The notes under the pieces are model-generated. The model was not told the DNA's origin. It saw only the letters and a program-made list of their open reading frames with translations, and ran no database searches. A DNA stretch of 33,790 nt from an uncultured Bacilli bacterium (GTDB lineage Bacteria > Bacillota_I > Bacilli_A > RFN20 > CAG-826), in NCBI GenBank assembly GCA_944358865.1, contig CALVRV010000015.1, forward strand, positions 1 through 33,790, read 5' to 3'. This document shows, piece after piece, positions 16,108 to 24,411 of this stretch. Position 1 is the first letter of the stretch. Every line of letters begins with the position of its first letter. A program made the position numbers and the translations under genes.

Positions 16108-16764
16108 TTATTTATACCATTTAATAGGTGTAAGATTGTTTTTGATTAAATATTCATTACACAATTTAAAGTGATTGTTATTAAACCATCCTCCTCTATT
16201 CGCACTTAAAGGAGATGGGTGATTAGCTTTTAAAATTAAAAAATTAGGATTAGTCAAATATTTAGATAAACTTTTTGCATATCCTCCCCATAATAAAAAG
16301 ACAATAGGCTTATTAAGAGTGTTTATAAAAGATAAGATGTCTTTAAAAAATAATTCATATTCTTTAATGTTATGAGATAATGGTTTTCCTTTTTCTACTG
16401 ATAATATGGAATTTAATAATAAAACACCTTGCTTAGCTAAATAAGTTAAATCTCCATCTTGTTTTGACATATCGACATGATATTCATTTTCAATTTCTTT
16501 ATATATATTCTTTAAAGAAGGAGGTAAGGCCACTCCATGATTAACAGCAAAACAAAGTCCCATTGCTTGATGTGGTTCATGATATGGATCTTGGCCGATA
16601 ATGACAACTTTTAATTTATCAATTGGACAATATTTAAAAGCATTAAACATTTCTTTTCTTGGTGGATAAATTATTTTATTTTTATATTCTTCATCTAAAA
16701 ATAGTTTTAATGTCTTCGCATATTCTTGCAATTTAATCTTTTCAAATAATTCATTCCAATTCAT
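16108..16764 (-). CDS. ung: Uracil-DNA glycosylase
   Basis: 218-residue family 1 UDG that removes uracil from DNA to start base excision repair. Motifs are complete: VVIIGQDPYH with catalytic D59, GVLLLNSILSV, PIVFLLWGGYA and HPSPLSANRGGWF with H182. Length matches the family (about 220). The N-terminus MNWNELFEK is the normal beginning, so the start is secure, yet no Shine-Dalgarno precedes it. A -10 box lies 6 nt upstream instead. It reads in the same direction as the HipA-like module, 89 nt upstream of its start, with no clear terminator between. Confidence 0.97.
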   Translation of the reverse strand: MNWNELFEKIKLQEYAKTLKLFLDEEYKNKIIYPPRKEMFNAFKYCPIDKLKVVIIGQDPYHEPHQAMGLCFAVNHGVALPPSLKNIYKEIENEYHVDMSKQDGDLTYLAKQGVLLLNSILSVEKGKPLSHNIKEYELFFKDILSFINTLNKPIVFLLWGGYAKSLSKYLTNPNFLILKANHPSPLSANRGGWFNNNHFKLCNEYLIKNNLTPIKWYK

Positions 16765-16770
16765 ATTAAC

Positions 16771-16799
16771 ATTATCGTAAAGTTAAAGATAATAAACAA
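16771..16799 (-). promoter_or_regulatory. ung promoter, predicted leaderless
   Basis: -35 TTGTTT (16799-16794), 17-nt spacer, -10 GATAAT (16776-16771), then 6 nt to the ATG at 16764. It is arranged back to back with the glycosyltransferase promoter, the two -35 regions being about 4 bp apart. Confidence 0.7.
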
Positions 16800-16803
16800 T
16801 ATG

Positions 16804-16832
16804 TTTAATTAACAAATTAAATTAATTATAAT
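16804..16832 (+). promoter_or_regulatory. Promoter of the glycosyltransferase operon, predicted leaderless
   Basis: Perfect -10 TATAAT at 16827-16832 with 7 nt to the ATG at 16840. The -35 at 17-nt spacing (TTTAAT, 16804-16809) is weak. No Shine-Dalgarno is present in the 7-nt gap. Confidence 0.65.
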
Positions 16833-16839
16833 TTATCCT

Positions 16840-17925
16840 ATGGAGAAAAAAGTATTAATTGTATTTAATCATCCAGCCCCTTATAAAGTTAATTTGTTTA
16901 ATGAATTAAATAAATATATACCTATTGAGGTTGTATTTGAAAGGTCAAGAGCTAAAAATAGACATTTGAAATTTTATATGGATAATAAATTTAATTTTCC
17001 ATATTCATTTATCAATAAAGGCAATTTTAATAATGAAAATTCATTTAATTTCCAAATAAAAAACATTATTAAAAATAACAAATATGACTTAATCATCATG
17101 AATGGGTATTCCACAATTAGTGAATTAATTGCGATTAATTATATGAATAAACATCATATACCATGGACATTATTTATTAATGGCGGATTGATTAAAAATG
17201 ATCATATAATCAAAAAACATATTAAAACTAATATTATTTCAAGTGCGAAAAACTATATTTCTCCATGTCTAGAAGCTGACAAATATTTAAATTATTATGG
17301 TGCGACAAAAAATATTTATCACTATCCTAATTCGACTATATTTGAAAAAGATGTATTAAATAAGCCATTAAACGAAAAAGAAAAACAACAATTAAAAATT
17401 AAACTTGGATTAGATTTAAAAAAGACTTTTATTGCTCCATGCCAATTCATAAAAAGAAAAAATAATGTATTTTTGCTAAATATTTTTAAAGATTTGCCAC
17501 AATTTAACCTTTTATTAATTGGAAGCGGAAAACAATTACATAAATATCAACGCATTATTTTAAAAAACAAAATGAATAACGTTAAGATAATACCTTATTT
17601 AAGTAAAGATGAATTAGATGCATATTATATGGCTGGTGATGCTTTAATTAATTTATCTAAAGAAGATATTTATTGTCATACAGTAAATGAAGCAATGGCC
17701 AAAGGATTACCTGTTATTGCTAGTAAAAATATCGTCGCGGCATTACATCTTATTAAAAATGGGGAAAATGGATATTTAGTTAATAAAAATGATAAAAAAG
17801 ACATTGTTAATGCTTTAGAAAATGTTAATAATAATATGGCTTATAATTGTCTTATAAGCGCAAAAGAAAACACTATTGAAAAAAGTGCCTTAAGAATTAG
17901 TGAGATTATTAAAAAATTGTTATGA
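16840..17925 (+). CDS. GT4-like (GT-B fold) glycosyltransferase
   Basis: 361 residues, cytosolic face of the membrane. The N-terminus KVLIVFNHPAPYKVNLFNEL is the typical first strand and loop of a GT4 acceptor domain, so the start at 16840 is reliable despite lacking a ribosome site. The donor-binding half contains LLLIGSGKQ (about 225-233), LSKDELDAYYMAGDALINLS and EDIYCHTVNEAMAKGLPVIAS. The last is the nucleotide-sugar site, in a D-x7-E form in place of the usual E-x7-E; NGYLVNKND closes it. It probably adds a sugar to a lipid-linked surface polysaccharide. Donor and acceptor are unknown. The next gene overlaps by 4 nt. Confidence 0.88.
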   Translation: MEKKVLIVFNHPAPYKVNLFNELNKYIPIEVVFERSRAKNRHLKFYMDNKFNFPYSFINKGNFNNENSFNFQIKNIIKNNKYDLIIMNGYSTISELIAINYMNKHHIPWTLFINGGLIKNDHIIKKHIKTNIISSAKNYISPCLEADKYLNYYGATKNIYHYPNSTIFEKDVLNKPLNEKEKQQLKIKLGLDLKKTFIAPCQFIKRKNNVFLLNIFKDLPQFNLLLIGSGKQLHKYQRIILKNKMNNVKIIPYLSKDELDAYYMAGDALINLSKEDIYCHTVNEAMAKGLPVIASKNIVAALHLIKNGENGYLVNKNDKKDIVNALENVNNNMAYNCLISAKENTIEKSALRISEIIKKLL

Positions 17926-19124
17926 AGAAAATTATTTATTTAACGACTGCGATGGATAATGATGACTACGCTGAATATATTAAGCATTGGTCAATTAAGC
18001 CTAACCCATCTAATCAAAACTTTCATAATAAGATGATTAGATCTTTAGCGTTAACTTACCATGTTGATGTTATTAGTGTTAGACCTTATTCTAGAAAATT
18101 ATGTGATTTAAAAAAACTACCTAAGCAAGAAAAAATTACAAATAATATTACTTGGCATTATTTAGCAATTAATAAAAATCCATTTATTAAACTTGTCTCT
18201 ACAAAAAATAAAGCCATAAATATAATTAACAAATTAATTAATAAATCTAATAATGATGAATATTATTTATTTACTGACACGATTAATCTTGGAATAGTTC
18301 ACATTTTAAAACATATTATAAAAACATTTAAAAATATAATATATATTGGTGTTGTCAGTGACTCCCCTTCTAATATTTCTAATACATCTAGATCTTATAC
18401 GAAATATATATTAAATAATACATCTTCATTAGATGGATATATTGCTTTAACTAGAGAATTAAATGACTTATATAATCAAAATAAAAAGCCTTATTTAATC
18501 AATGAAGGTGTTGTAGAAATTAATGAAAATATTAAAAAAGATTATTTACCGATTAAATATTTCTTTTTTGCTGGCGCATTATTACCTCGTTATGGCATTT
18601 ATGAATTAATTGAAGCTTTTAAAAAAATATTAAAAAAATATCCAAACTATTATTTGTTAATATGTGGTCATCATGGTGATGAAAATTATTTAAATGAACA
18701 AATAAAAGACTTTGACAATATTCGTTATTTAAAAACTATACCATATCTAGATGTCTTATATTACGAAAATGGTGCGATTGCAAATATTAATCCTCGTCCA
18801 TTTAGTGAGGATTTAGATCGTTTTTCTATTCCTAGCAAAACATTAGAATACGCTTGTAGCGATGCTTTAACTATCTCAGTTAAAAATTCAAAATTAATCA
18901 AATATTTTCCTCAAGAAATATTGTGGACAAAATCCGCTAAAGTAGACGATTTATATGAAGCAATTGAAAAAGTTATAACTAATGAAGAATCATTAAATAA
19001 AGAATTAGCTAAAAAAGCAAAACAAATAGCCCTAGATAATTTTAGTAAAGAAAGTGTAAATAAAAAAATAAGTAATTTTTTGGAGATATTAACAAATGAA
19101 CATAAGGATAAATGTCATAATTAA
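17922..19124 (+). CDS. Glycosyltransferase, GT4-like
   Basis: 400 residues. GT-B layout: N-terminal acceptor half (KKIIYLTTAMDNDD, IRSLALTYHVDVISVRPYS), a central hinge near KYFFFAGALLPRYGIYELIEAF (about 205-228, quoted only in part as FFFAGALLPRYGIYELIEAF), and a donor half with YLLICGHHGDENYL, PRPFSEDLDRFSIPSKTLEYA and a DNFSKESV end. The hinge phrase is typical of GT4 (GxLxxRKGxxxLIEAF-like). It is weaker in the E-x7-E region than its neighbour, so family assignment is less certain. It overlaps the previous gene by 4 nt (ATGA) and the flippase gene by 29 nt, so translation of all three is coupled. It probably works on the same polysaccharide repeat unit. Confidence 0.8.
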   Translation: MKKIIYLTTAMDNDDYAEYIKHWSIKPNPSNQNFHNKMIRSLALTYHVDVISVRPYSRKLCDLKKLPKQEKITNNITWHYLAINKNPFIKLVSTKNKAINIINKLINKSNNDEYYLFTDTINLGIVHILKHIIKTFKNIIYIGVVSDSPSNISNTSRSYTKYILNNTSSLDGYIALTRELNDLYNQNKKPYLINEGVVEINENIKKDYLPIKYFFFAGALLPRYGIYELIEAFKKILKKYPNYYLLICGHHGDENYLNEQIKDFDNIRYLKTIPYLDVLYYENGAIANINPRPFSEDLDRFSIPSKTLEYACSDALTISVKNSKLIKYFPQEILWTKSAKVDDLYEAIEKVITNEESLNKELAKKAKQIALDNFSKESVNKKISNFLEILTNEHKDKCHN

Positions 19125-20607
19125 TCTTATCCGCACGATATCTTTAACTATTTTATCTTTTATTACTTTTCCTTATGTTTGTCGTGTCTTAGGTGATGAT
19201 GTTTTTGGTGCATATACTTGGGCAAATAGCTTTGTTTATTATTTTTTAATATTAGCAAAAATAGGTATTCCAAATTTAGCCATTAGAGAATGTGTTAAAG
19301 TAAGAGATAATAAAGAATTATTATCAAATAAAGTTCAAGCATTTTTTATTTTACAAGGTTTAGCCACTTGTTTATCTTTTGGCTTTATGTGTGTGTTTAT
19401 TTTTAGTGTTCCACAATTATTTGAAGTTAAAGAAATTATATTTTTATTGGCTATTAATTTTATAAGTGGTGCATTTTCTTTTGAATGGGTATTCATTGCT
19501 TTAGAAAAACAAGCATATATGTCAATTCGTTCAATCATTATTTTAGCAATAAGTGCGATATTAATTGTCTGTTTAGTTAAAAATAGAGATAATGTACATA
19601 TTTACGCTTTGATTACTGCAGGTATGACGGCAATTATTTCTATTGCTAATATGATTTATTTAAAAGAAAAAATATCATTTATTAAAACTATGCCCTACCA
19701 TTTTAAACAATATTTTAAACCTTTGTTAATATTGTTTTCTGTATCAATGACATTAGCTTTATATAATTCTAGCGATACATTTGCATTAGGATTTATTGAA
19801 GATAGTAAGCAAGTAGATAACACTGCATCATATCCTGCCGTCGGAGCGTATTCGGTTGGAATTAAAGGAATTGATATAATTATCGCTATTATATCGAATT
19901 TATCGACTGTTTTTATTCCAAGATCAACTTATTTATATTCTTTAGAAGACAAATCATATTTTAATAGATTAACTAAATATTCTATTAACATTGCATTATT
20001 TATTGTTTTACCGGCAATTGTGACTATGTCTTGTTTAAGCAAAGAGATATGTAGTCTTATATCTGGTCAAGAGGGATATGAAAATGCATATATTGTTTTA
20101 ATTTCTCTTGCTTTTATGATGCTAACATATTCTATTGGCGAAATAATATATGGACAAATATTATTACCAATGAAAAAAGAAAAATATTATTTAATAACTT
20201 TATTAATTGGATTAGTTCTTAATATTTCTCTAGCTTCACTATTTGGATTATATGTTTTTAAAGATACACCAGAAATTGGTGTTGCTTTATCAACGATGAT
20301 TGTTGATGCTTTAGTATTAATAACTTTAGTTATAATGACATATAAATGGGTCAAACATGCTTTATTTAATAAAAATGTTATAAAGTTATTATTTAGCAAT
20401 ATAATAATTGCAATAATTACTGTATTAGTAGTAAATATATTCCCAATAAATAATCTTTATATAAATTCATTAGGACAAACAAATGCATATTTATTAACAC
20501 TTATACTTGTCGTTTTAATAGATGCGATTATTTATTTAGTAACATTATATATTTTAAAAGAAGATTTAATAATGTCGTTTTTTAAAAAGAAAAACAAAAC
20601 TGCCTGA
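19096..20607 (+). CDS. Wzx-type polysaccharide flippase
   Basis: 503-residue integral membrane protein of the oligosaccharide flippase family (MOP superfamily), predicted to carry about 14 helices. The beginning INLIRTISLTILSFITFPYV and CRVLGDDVFGAYTWANSFVYY are typical of RfbX/Wzx proteins (first helix, then G-x-x-x-x-G-xY motif). Mid-protein AVGAYSVGIKGIDI and VFIPRSTYLYS fit the family. It should move undecaprenyl-linked repeat units across the membrane. A GGAG site at 19082-19085 precedes the ATG; the start lies inside the glycosyltransferase gene. It is the last gene of the plus-strand run, and a strong terminator lies 231 nt beyond. Confidence 0.9.
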   Translation: MNIRINVIINLIRTISLTILSFITFPYVCRVLGDDVFGAYTWANSFVYYFLILAKIGIPNLAIRECVKVRDNKELLSNKVQAFFILQGLATCLSFGFMCVFIFSVPQLFEVKEIIFLLAINFISGAFSFEWVFIALEKQAYMSIRSIIILAISAILIVCLVKNRDNVHIYALITAGMTAIISIANMIYLKEKISFIKTMPYHFKQYFKPLLILFSVSMTLALYNSSDTFALGFIEDSKQVDNTASYPAVGAYSVGIKGIDIIIAIISNLSTVFIPRSTYLYSLEDKSYFNRLTKYSINIALFIVLPAIVTMSCLSKEICSLISGQEGYENAYIVLISLAFMMLTYSIGEIIYGQILLPMKKEKYYLITLLIGLVLNISLASLFGLYVFKDTPEIGVALSTMIVDALVLITLVIMTYKWVKHALFNKNVIKLLFSNIIIAIITVLVVNIFPINNLYINSLGQTNAYLLTLILVVLIDAIIYLVTLYILKEDLIMSFFKKKNKTA

Positions 20608-20672
20608 TTTGCAATAATTATTAATTATTTTACGTATATTATAATATTTAATTATTATTTTATTTTATAAAA

Positions 20673-20691
20673 AGAGCTCTTCAAGAGCTCT
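20673..20691 (-). terminator. GAGCTC-type hairpin, second terminator for the minus-strand surface gene
   Basis: Arms AGAGCTCTT and AAGAGCTCT around a single base (or 7-bp stem with 5-nt loop). On the minus strand it is followed by TTTTTATAAAAT, a usable T tract. It lies 214 nt past the surface-protein stop, beyond the main terminator. Confidence 0.6.
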
Positions 20692-20837
20692 AAAGGTAAA
20701 ATCATTTTTAATAAGTTTTTGCTTTAGATTTAAATAGTAATTTTTATGTACTCTAAGTGATTAAAAATGAGGTGAAAAGAAAATCAATAATGCTTAATTT
20801 AATACTTATGATAAGATATCAATATCCTTATATAGGA

Positions 20838-20867
20838 AAAACGATGTCAAGGGGGTGACATCGTTTT
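20838..20867. terminator. Strong bidirectional terminator between convergent genes
   Basis: A 12-bp perfect stem (AAAACGATGTCA at 20838-20849, TGACATCGTTTT at 20856-20867) with loop AGGGGG. Plus strand continues TTTATA and minus strand TTCC after five Ts. It serves the flippase operon on one side and the surface-protein gene on the other. Confidence 0.9.
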
Positions 20868-20904
20868 TTATAAACTATCTCTTATTTAAGAAATACTTTT
20901 AATT

Positions 20905-23208
20905 TTATTTGCTTAAACGTCTTTTTCTTTCATAAATAAAGAATACACATAAAGCAGATAATGACACGACTGAAACAACCACTATTGTTGCAATTAATGT
21001 AGAATTATCATAATTTGCAATAATAGGCGCGGCATTATAAGCACCTAAATATCTTTCTAAACATGCATCATATTTGGTAATAAAATCAGTTCTTAATATT
21101 CTATTTCCAGTATATGAAACATCACCAAAGCCATAATCATAGACCATAACATCTTCTAATGTTTGACGATATTGGTCCACTAAAGATTCATATTGAGTTA
21201 AATAAGTATCGAAATTTTCATCGTTTTCAACAACATCACAAGTATGAATATCTTCTAAAGCATTTATGGCTGGAATTAATGCTGAAGCAACTTCATCTTC
21301 TGTTGCATAAATAGAGATATATTTTAAATATACAGCAGCGTTGTTGTGTTCTGGATCATTATCTATCATTTCAATTTCAACATGTCCCCACATTGGAGTG
21401 GTTAATACAAATGAATAATCTGTAGCACTGCTTGTAAGAATAGTGGTTCCAACAACATTATTATTAACTTTTACGTTTAAAGTAACATCTTCACTATTAT
21501 CTGATGCGGTAGAAGCATTAACGTCAATACGTGTAATCAAAGCTTTATTATCTTTAATAAACGCATCGGAGAAGAAATTTAAAGATGTTGTAGGTTTTGT
21601 TCCTGTACCAAAATGTAAACCTTTATCATCTGAAAAAGAACTTAATGTAGAGCCATCATTAAAATAATATTCCCATGTTACACCATCATGAGTAAATTGA
21701 TTACCACTTGGATTTCCTGTTGGTTCATATGTATAAACAGGTTCAACATATTCTAAGACATTGACATCAAAAGTTAATTCATTTGAAGTAAATCCTTCAT
21801 ATGTGAATTTAATTTTAACTTGTTGGGTTCCTAAAATAGGAGTGGCAGGATCAAATATAAATTCATGACCCACGAGAAGAGTTTCACTTTCATTATCGCT
21901 ATAATTAACACTAGCAACTAATCCAGTAGTATCCCATTGTTCGTTTGTATAATATTGAGTTTTTTCTAAAGTGCCATTTAAATTAACAGAACTAATTTCT
22001 TTTTCTTCAGCTGGTTCCCAAACAAAAGTGACTGAATCCAAGTAAATAGCTCCTTTTTTTGATCGAATTCCAACATATTGATAATCGCCTGTTACATCTA
22101 AAGTTGTTTCATTATATGCTAGTTCAAATTTATCATCGGTAGAATTATTATACAAATCGTTTGCACTAGTAAATGGAGTGTTGCTTAAATAAGCTTCAAC
22201 AATATTAGAAGTTGATCTATCCCATTCAATTAAAATTTGTTTAATTTTTCCCCCAGAAGCAGTAGATACGATACCTTTATCTGATTCTGAATTATTTAAT
22301 TGTATATTGCCACTATTATTTGCAATTTTGCCGCTGTAAAGAGCGCTAGAATTAAATTGTTTATTTGTAAAATTAGAATAAGATGAACCGCTTACAAGAT
22401 CACCTGCAGTAATAACATCACTAATTAAATTAGGTGCTTCACTAACAGTAATACCTTCTATTGTTAAAGGGTTAGAAGATAATTCATTATAATTAGCGAC
22501 TACTTCAACACTTGTTACCCCAATTGCTGGTGCTTCTGGAGTAAACGTCCAAGTAATATCACTAGCTTTAATATCTACTGTATCGTCGTTACCTTTAACG
22601 GTTAATCCTGTAGTATCCCAGGCTTCATTATCATAATATTCTTTTTTGGCCATATCACCAGATAAAGAAATATTTGTGATTTCAACTTCTGGAGTTGGAT
22701 CTTTTAATGTAGCATCAATTGAAGTTAGTCTTACTTGATCACCAATATTTTCAAACACTATTTCTTTAAAACCATTAACACTAGAGATTATCCCATTATT
22801 GTTTGCAGCATCTCCGCTATCAGAAGATACTACACTAAAGCTAGAAGCATTGCCTTGTGAAGATTTAAATTCTAATTTTGTTATGAGTCTATTTAACGTT
22901 GAAGTTAATGTAACTACGTTATTTTTGTAAATTCGTAATGAATTCGCATAAAACTTTGGTGGGTTACTGCCTTTTCCTTGAATAACTTTTATATTAACAC
23001 CAGTGACTTCATGTGTGTAGCCTTCTGAAGGAACATCTGAACCATTATCATAAAGGTTTGTTAAATCAATAGTCACTGTCTCATCCGCTGCCTTAACACG
23101 AGTTAAGTCGTTGCCATCAACAGGGTTTGTTAATACTGTGGATGCAAATACACCACCAACAAGTGCAACACCCATTAACGCCATAAATGTCTTTTTAAGC
23201 ACGTTCAT
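20905..23208 (-). CDS. Large surface protein with Ig-like modules and C-terminal membrane anchor
   Basis: 767 residues. A signal peptide (MNVLKKTFMALMGVALVGGV...) probably cleaves near VKAAD (about residue 41). Two related Ig-like modules (Ig_3-like) are recognisable by KEYYDNEAWDTTGLTVKGND (about 190-210) and TQYYTNEQWDTTGLVASVNY (about 415-435), each ending in a strand with LTIEGITV or LTFDVNVLE. Between and around them are jelly-roll-like modules (IKQILIEWDRSTSNIVEAYL, ITKLEFKSSQGNASSF). A helical stalk (about 640-725) and one membrane helix (about 733-757, TLIATIVVVSVVSLSALCVFFIY) with basic tail ERKRRLSK anchor it. No catalytic motif seen; probably an adhesin or glycan-binding protein. 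RBS AAAGGAAA. It stands alone between terminators. Confidence 0.82.
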   Translation of the reverse strand: MNVLKKTFMALMGVALVGGVFASTVLTNPVDGNDLTRVKAADETVTIDLTNLYDNGSDVPSEGYTHEVTGVNIKVIQGKGSNPPKFYANSLRIYKNNVVTLTSTLNRLITKLEFKSSQGNASSFSVVSSDSGDAANNNGIISSVNGFKEIVFENIGDQVRLTSIDATLKDPTPEVEITNISLSGDMAKKEYYDNEAWDTTGLTVKGNDDTVDIKASDITWTFTPEAPAIGVTSVEVVANYNELSSNPLTIEGITVSEAPNLISDVITAGDLVSGSSYSNFTNKQFNSSALYSGKIANNSGNIQLNNSESDKGIVSTASGGKIKQILIEWDRSTSNIVEAYLSNTPFTSANDLYNNSTDDKFELAYNETTLDVTGDYQYVGIRSKKGAIYLDSVTFVWEPAEEKEISSVNLNGTLEKTQYYTNEQWDTTGLVASVNYSDNESETLLVGHEFIFDPATPILGTQQVKIKFTYEGFTSNELTFDVNVLEYVEPVYTYEPTGNPSGNQFTHDGVTWEYYFNDGSTLSSFSDDKGLHFGTGTKPTTSLNFFSDAFIKDNKALITRIDVNASTASDNSEDVTLNVKVNNNVVGTTILTSSATDYSFVLTTPMWGHVEIEMIDNDPEHNNAAVYLKYISIYATEDEVASALIPAINALEDIHTCDVVENDENFDTYLTQYESLVDQYRQTLEDVMVYDYGFGDVSYTGNRILRTDFITKYDACLERYLGAYNAAPIIANYDNSTLIATIVVVSVVSLSALCVFFIYERKRRLSK

Positions 23209-23354
23209 AATAGTTTTCCTTTCGTATTTTTATTGCGATAAATAACATGTAAAACAAATTACATAAAAAAATAATTTGCTAGTTTAGTTAATTATCAATT
23301 GTGTAAGAAACGTTAAAAAATAATCGTTTGTCTTCACAACTATAAGTCTAGTTG

Positions 23355-23369
23355 TTTTTTTTTTTTTTT
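23355..23369. repeat. 15-base T homopolymer (A tract on the transcribed strand)
   Basis: Fifteen consecutive Ts on the plus strand, about 150 bp upstream of the surface-protein start. It is the longest homopolymer I noticed in the window. Runs of this length slip readily in bacteria. Confidence 0.9.
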
Positions 23370-23374
23370 CAAGA

Positions 23375-23393
23375 GGGTATTTTACAAATACCC
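23375..23393. repeat. 8-bp perfect inverted repeat next to the homopolymer
   Basis: GGGTATTT (23375-23382), loop TAC, AAATACCC (23386-23393). It has no T tract after it on either strand except the poly-T that precedes it on the plus strand, so it is more likely an operator or leader hairpin than a terminator. Confidence 0.6.
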
Positions 23394-23457
23394 AATATTT
23401 AGTGCTTTTATTAATAAAATATGTGTTTTCAATTAATAAATCACTATTAAAAGAAAA

Positions 23458-23473
23458 TGTGGCATTCGCCACA
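23458..23473 (-). terminator. Terminator of the opp operon
   Basis: TGTGGC (23458-23463), loop ATTC, GCCACA (23468-23473), with the stem extended by GAAA/TTTC across one mismatch. On the minus strand it is followed by TTTTCTTTTAATA and lies 33 nt after the last gene's stop. Confidence 0.78.
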
Positions 23474-23505
23474 CTTTCTTTAAAAGGATTACATATGTTT
23501 AAAAG

Positions 23506-24396
23506 TTAAATATTATAAGTGAAAGACATATTATATTGAAAAATATTATTATCTAAAGATGTAATTTGTTTATCAATATAACATTCTAAGGATAATGTTC
23601 CTAATGACTCATCTTTAACAATAACATAATAATTATTTTGTGTTTCAGTTGAATTAATATCATCTAATAAATAACCTTTATCTAATAATTGAGTTACAAA
23701 ATCTTGTAAAGATGATGAATTATTAACAATTAATGTTAAATTAACCATCGGAAGATAACTAACAAAAGAATTAGAAGTAGTCATTGATATTGAAATTAAA
23801 TCCTGAGGTGCAAATTCAAAATATGTTTGAATATCTTCACTAAATAAACCTAAATAATTAGTAATATTATTATCTCCACTTGGCCAAGAAGTAAAAGTAT
23901 AAGTAGAATCAATATAAGCATCAATTGTTAATCCTAAAGAAATATCATCATAATAGACATTAAGATAAAATTGACTACTAACACCACTTCCATCAATAGA
24001 TAAATCTTTAAAAAGATAATAATCGTGTTCTTCTTGATTAGTTAATTGATCATCTAAAGTATAGTCATCTTTAACAAAATTATAATAAGTTTCAACATCT
24101 TCAACATAATCGCTAGGATATAATAATGTCACTATATTAGTAATACTATTATAAGCAATAGAATAGTTGCTTGAATAAATTTGACTAGATGAAGAATCAA
24201 CACTGATTTGACCATAAAATAATTCTTCACAATAAGGAATAATATTTCCGTTTAAATGTGATTCCATTAATTGTATTTCATCATCAGTGTAATTATTTAA
24301 ATAATTGTTTGATGTTGATGTTTCTCCACTGCCATCACACGCTAGTAAGGAAAGGCTAAGAATAGATAATAATAAGATTGTTTTAATTTGTTTCAT
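23506..24396 (-). CDS. Lipoprotein of unknown function, last gene of the opp operon
   Basis: 296 residues. The signal MKQIKTILLLSILSLSLLAC gives lipidated C20, followed by a short Ser/Thr linker. The mature part is acidic and beta-rich and seems to contain two related halves of about 110 residues: each has a segment like VEDVETYYNFVKDDYTLDD or LQDFVTQLLDKGYLLDD followed by a Y-rich strand (EEHDYYLFKDLS; TQNNYYVIVKDES) and a strand of alternating residues. I recognise no named family and no active site. It starts 15 nt after the leucine-rich-repeat gene with AAGGAGGC upstream, so it is made with the transporter. A role in presenting or sensing peptides at the membrane is possible but unsupported. 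Confidence 0.75.
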   Translation of the reverse strand: MKQIKTILLLSILSLSLLACDGSGETSTSNNYLNNYTDDEIQLMESHLNGNIIPYCEELFYGQISVDSSSSQIYSSNYSIAYNSITNIVTLLYPSDYVEDVETYYNFVKDDYTLDDQLTNQEEHDYYLFKDLSIDGSGVSSQFYLNVYYDDISLGLTIDAYIDSTYTFTSWPSGDNNITNYLGLFSEDIQTYFEFAPQDLISISMTTSNSFVSYLPMVNLTLIVNNSSSLQDFVTQLLDKGYLLDDINSTETQNNYYVIVKDESLGTLSLECYIDKQITSLDNNIFQYNMSFTYNI

Positions 24397-24411
24397 TTTA
24401 TTTTAGCCTCC

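Larger units (their letters stand above)
20608..20904. other. Convergent intergenic region with two terminator hairpins
   Basis: 297 bp between the flippase stop and the surface-protein stop. Apart from hairpins at 20673-20691 and 20838-20867, I see only a 22-codon frame (ATG at 20790, GAGGTG upstream) that ends within the terminator region. I do not consider it a gene. Confidence 0.7.
23209..23505. other. Intergenic region before the surface-protein gene
   Basis: 297 bp holding, on the minus strand, the opp-operon terminator (23458-23473), a perfect GGGTATTT/AAATACCC hairpin (23375-23393), a run of 15 As (23369-23355), and a possible -10 TTGATAAT about 90 nt before the surface-protein ATG. 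A 62-codon frame here overlaps the terminator and homopolymer and is not credible. Confidence 0.6.

Noticed and set aside
20790-20855. 22-codon frame with GAGGTG upstream in the convergent gap
   Set aside because: It runs into the terminator stem, has no recognisable sequence, and lies in DNA that is otherwise purely intergenic.
23284-23472. 62-codon minus-strand frame upstream of the surface-protein gene
   Set aside because: It starts inside the opp terminator hairpin and reads through the 15-base homopolymer (KKKK); no ribosome site.
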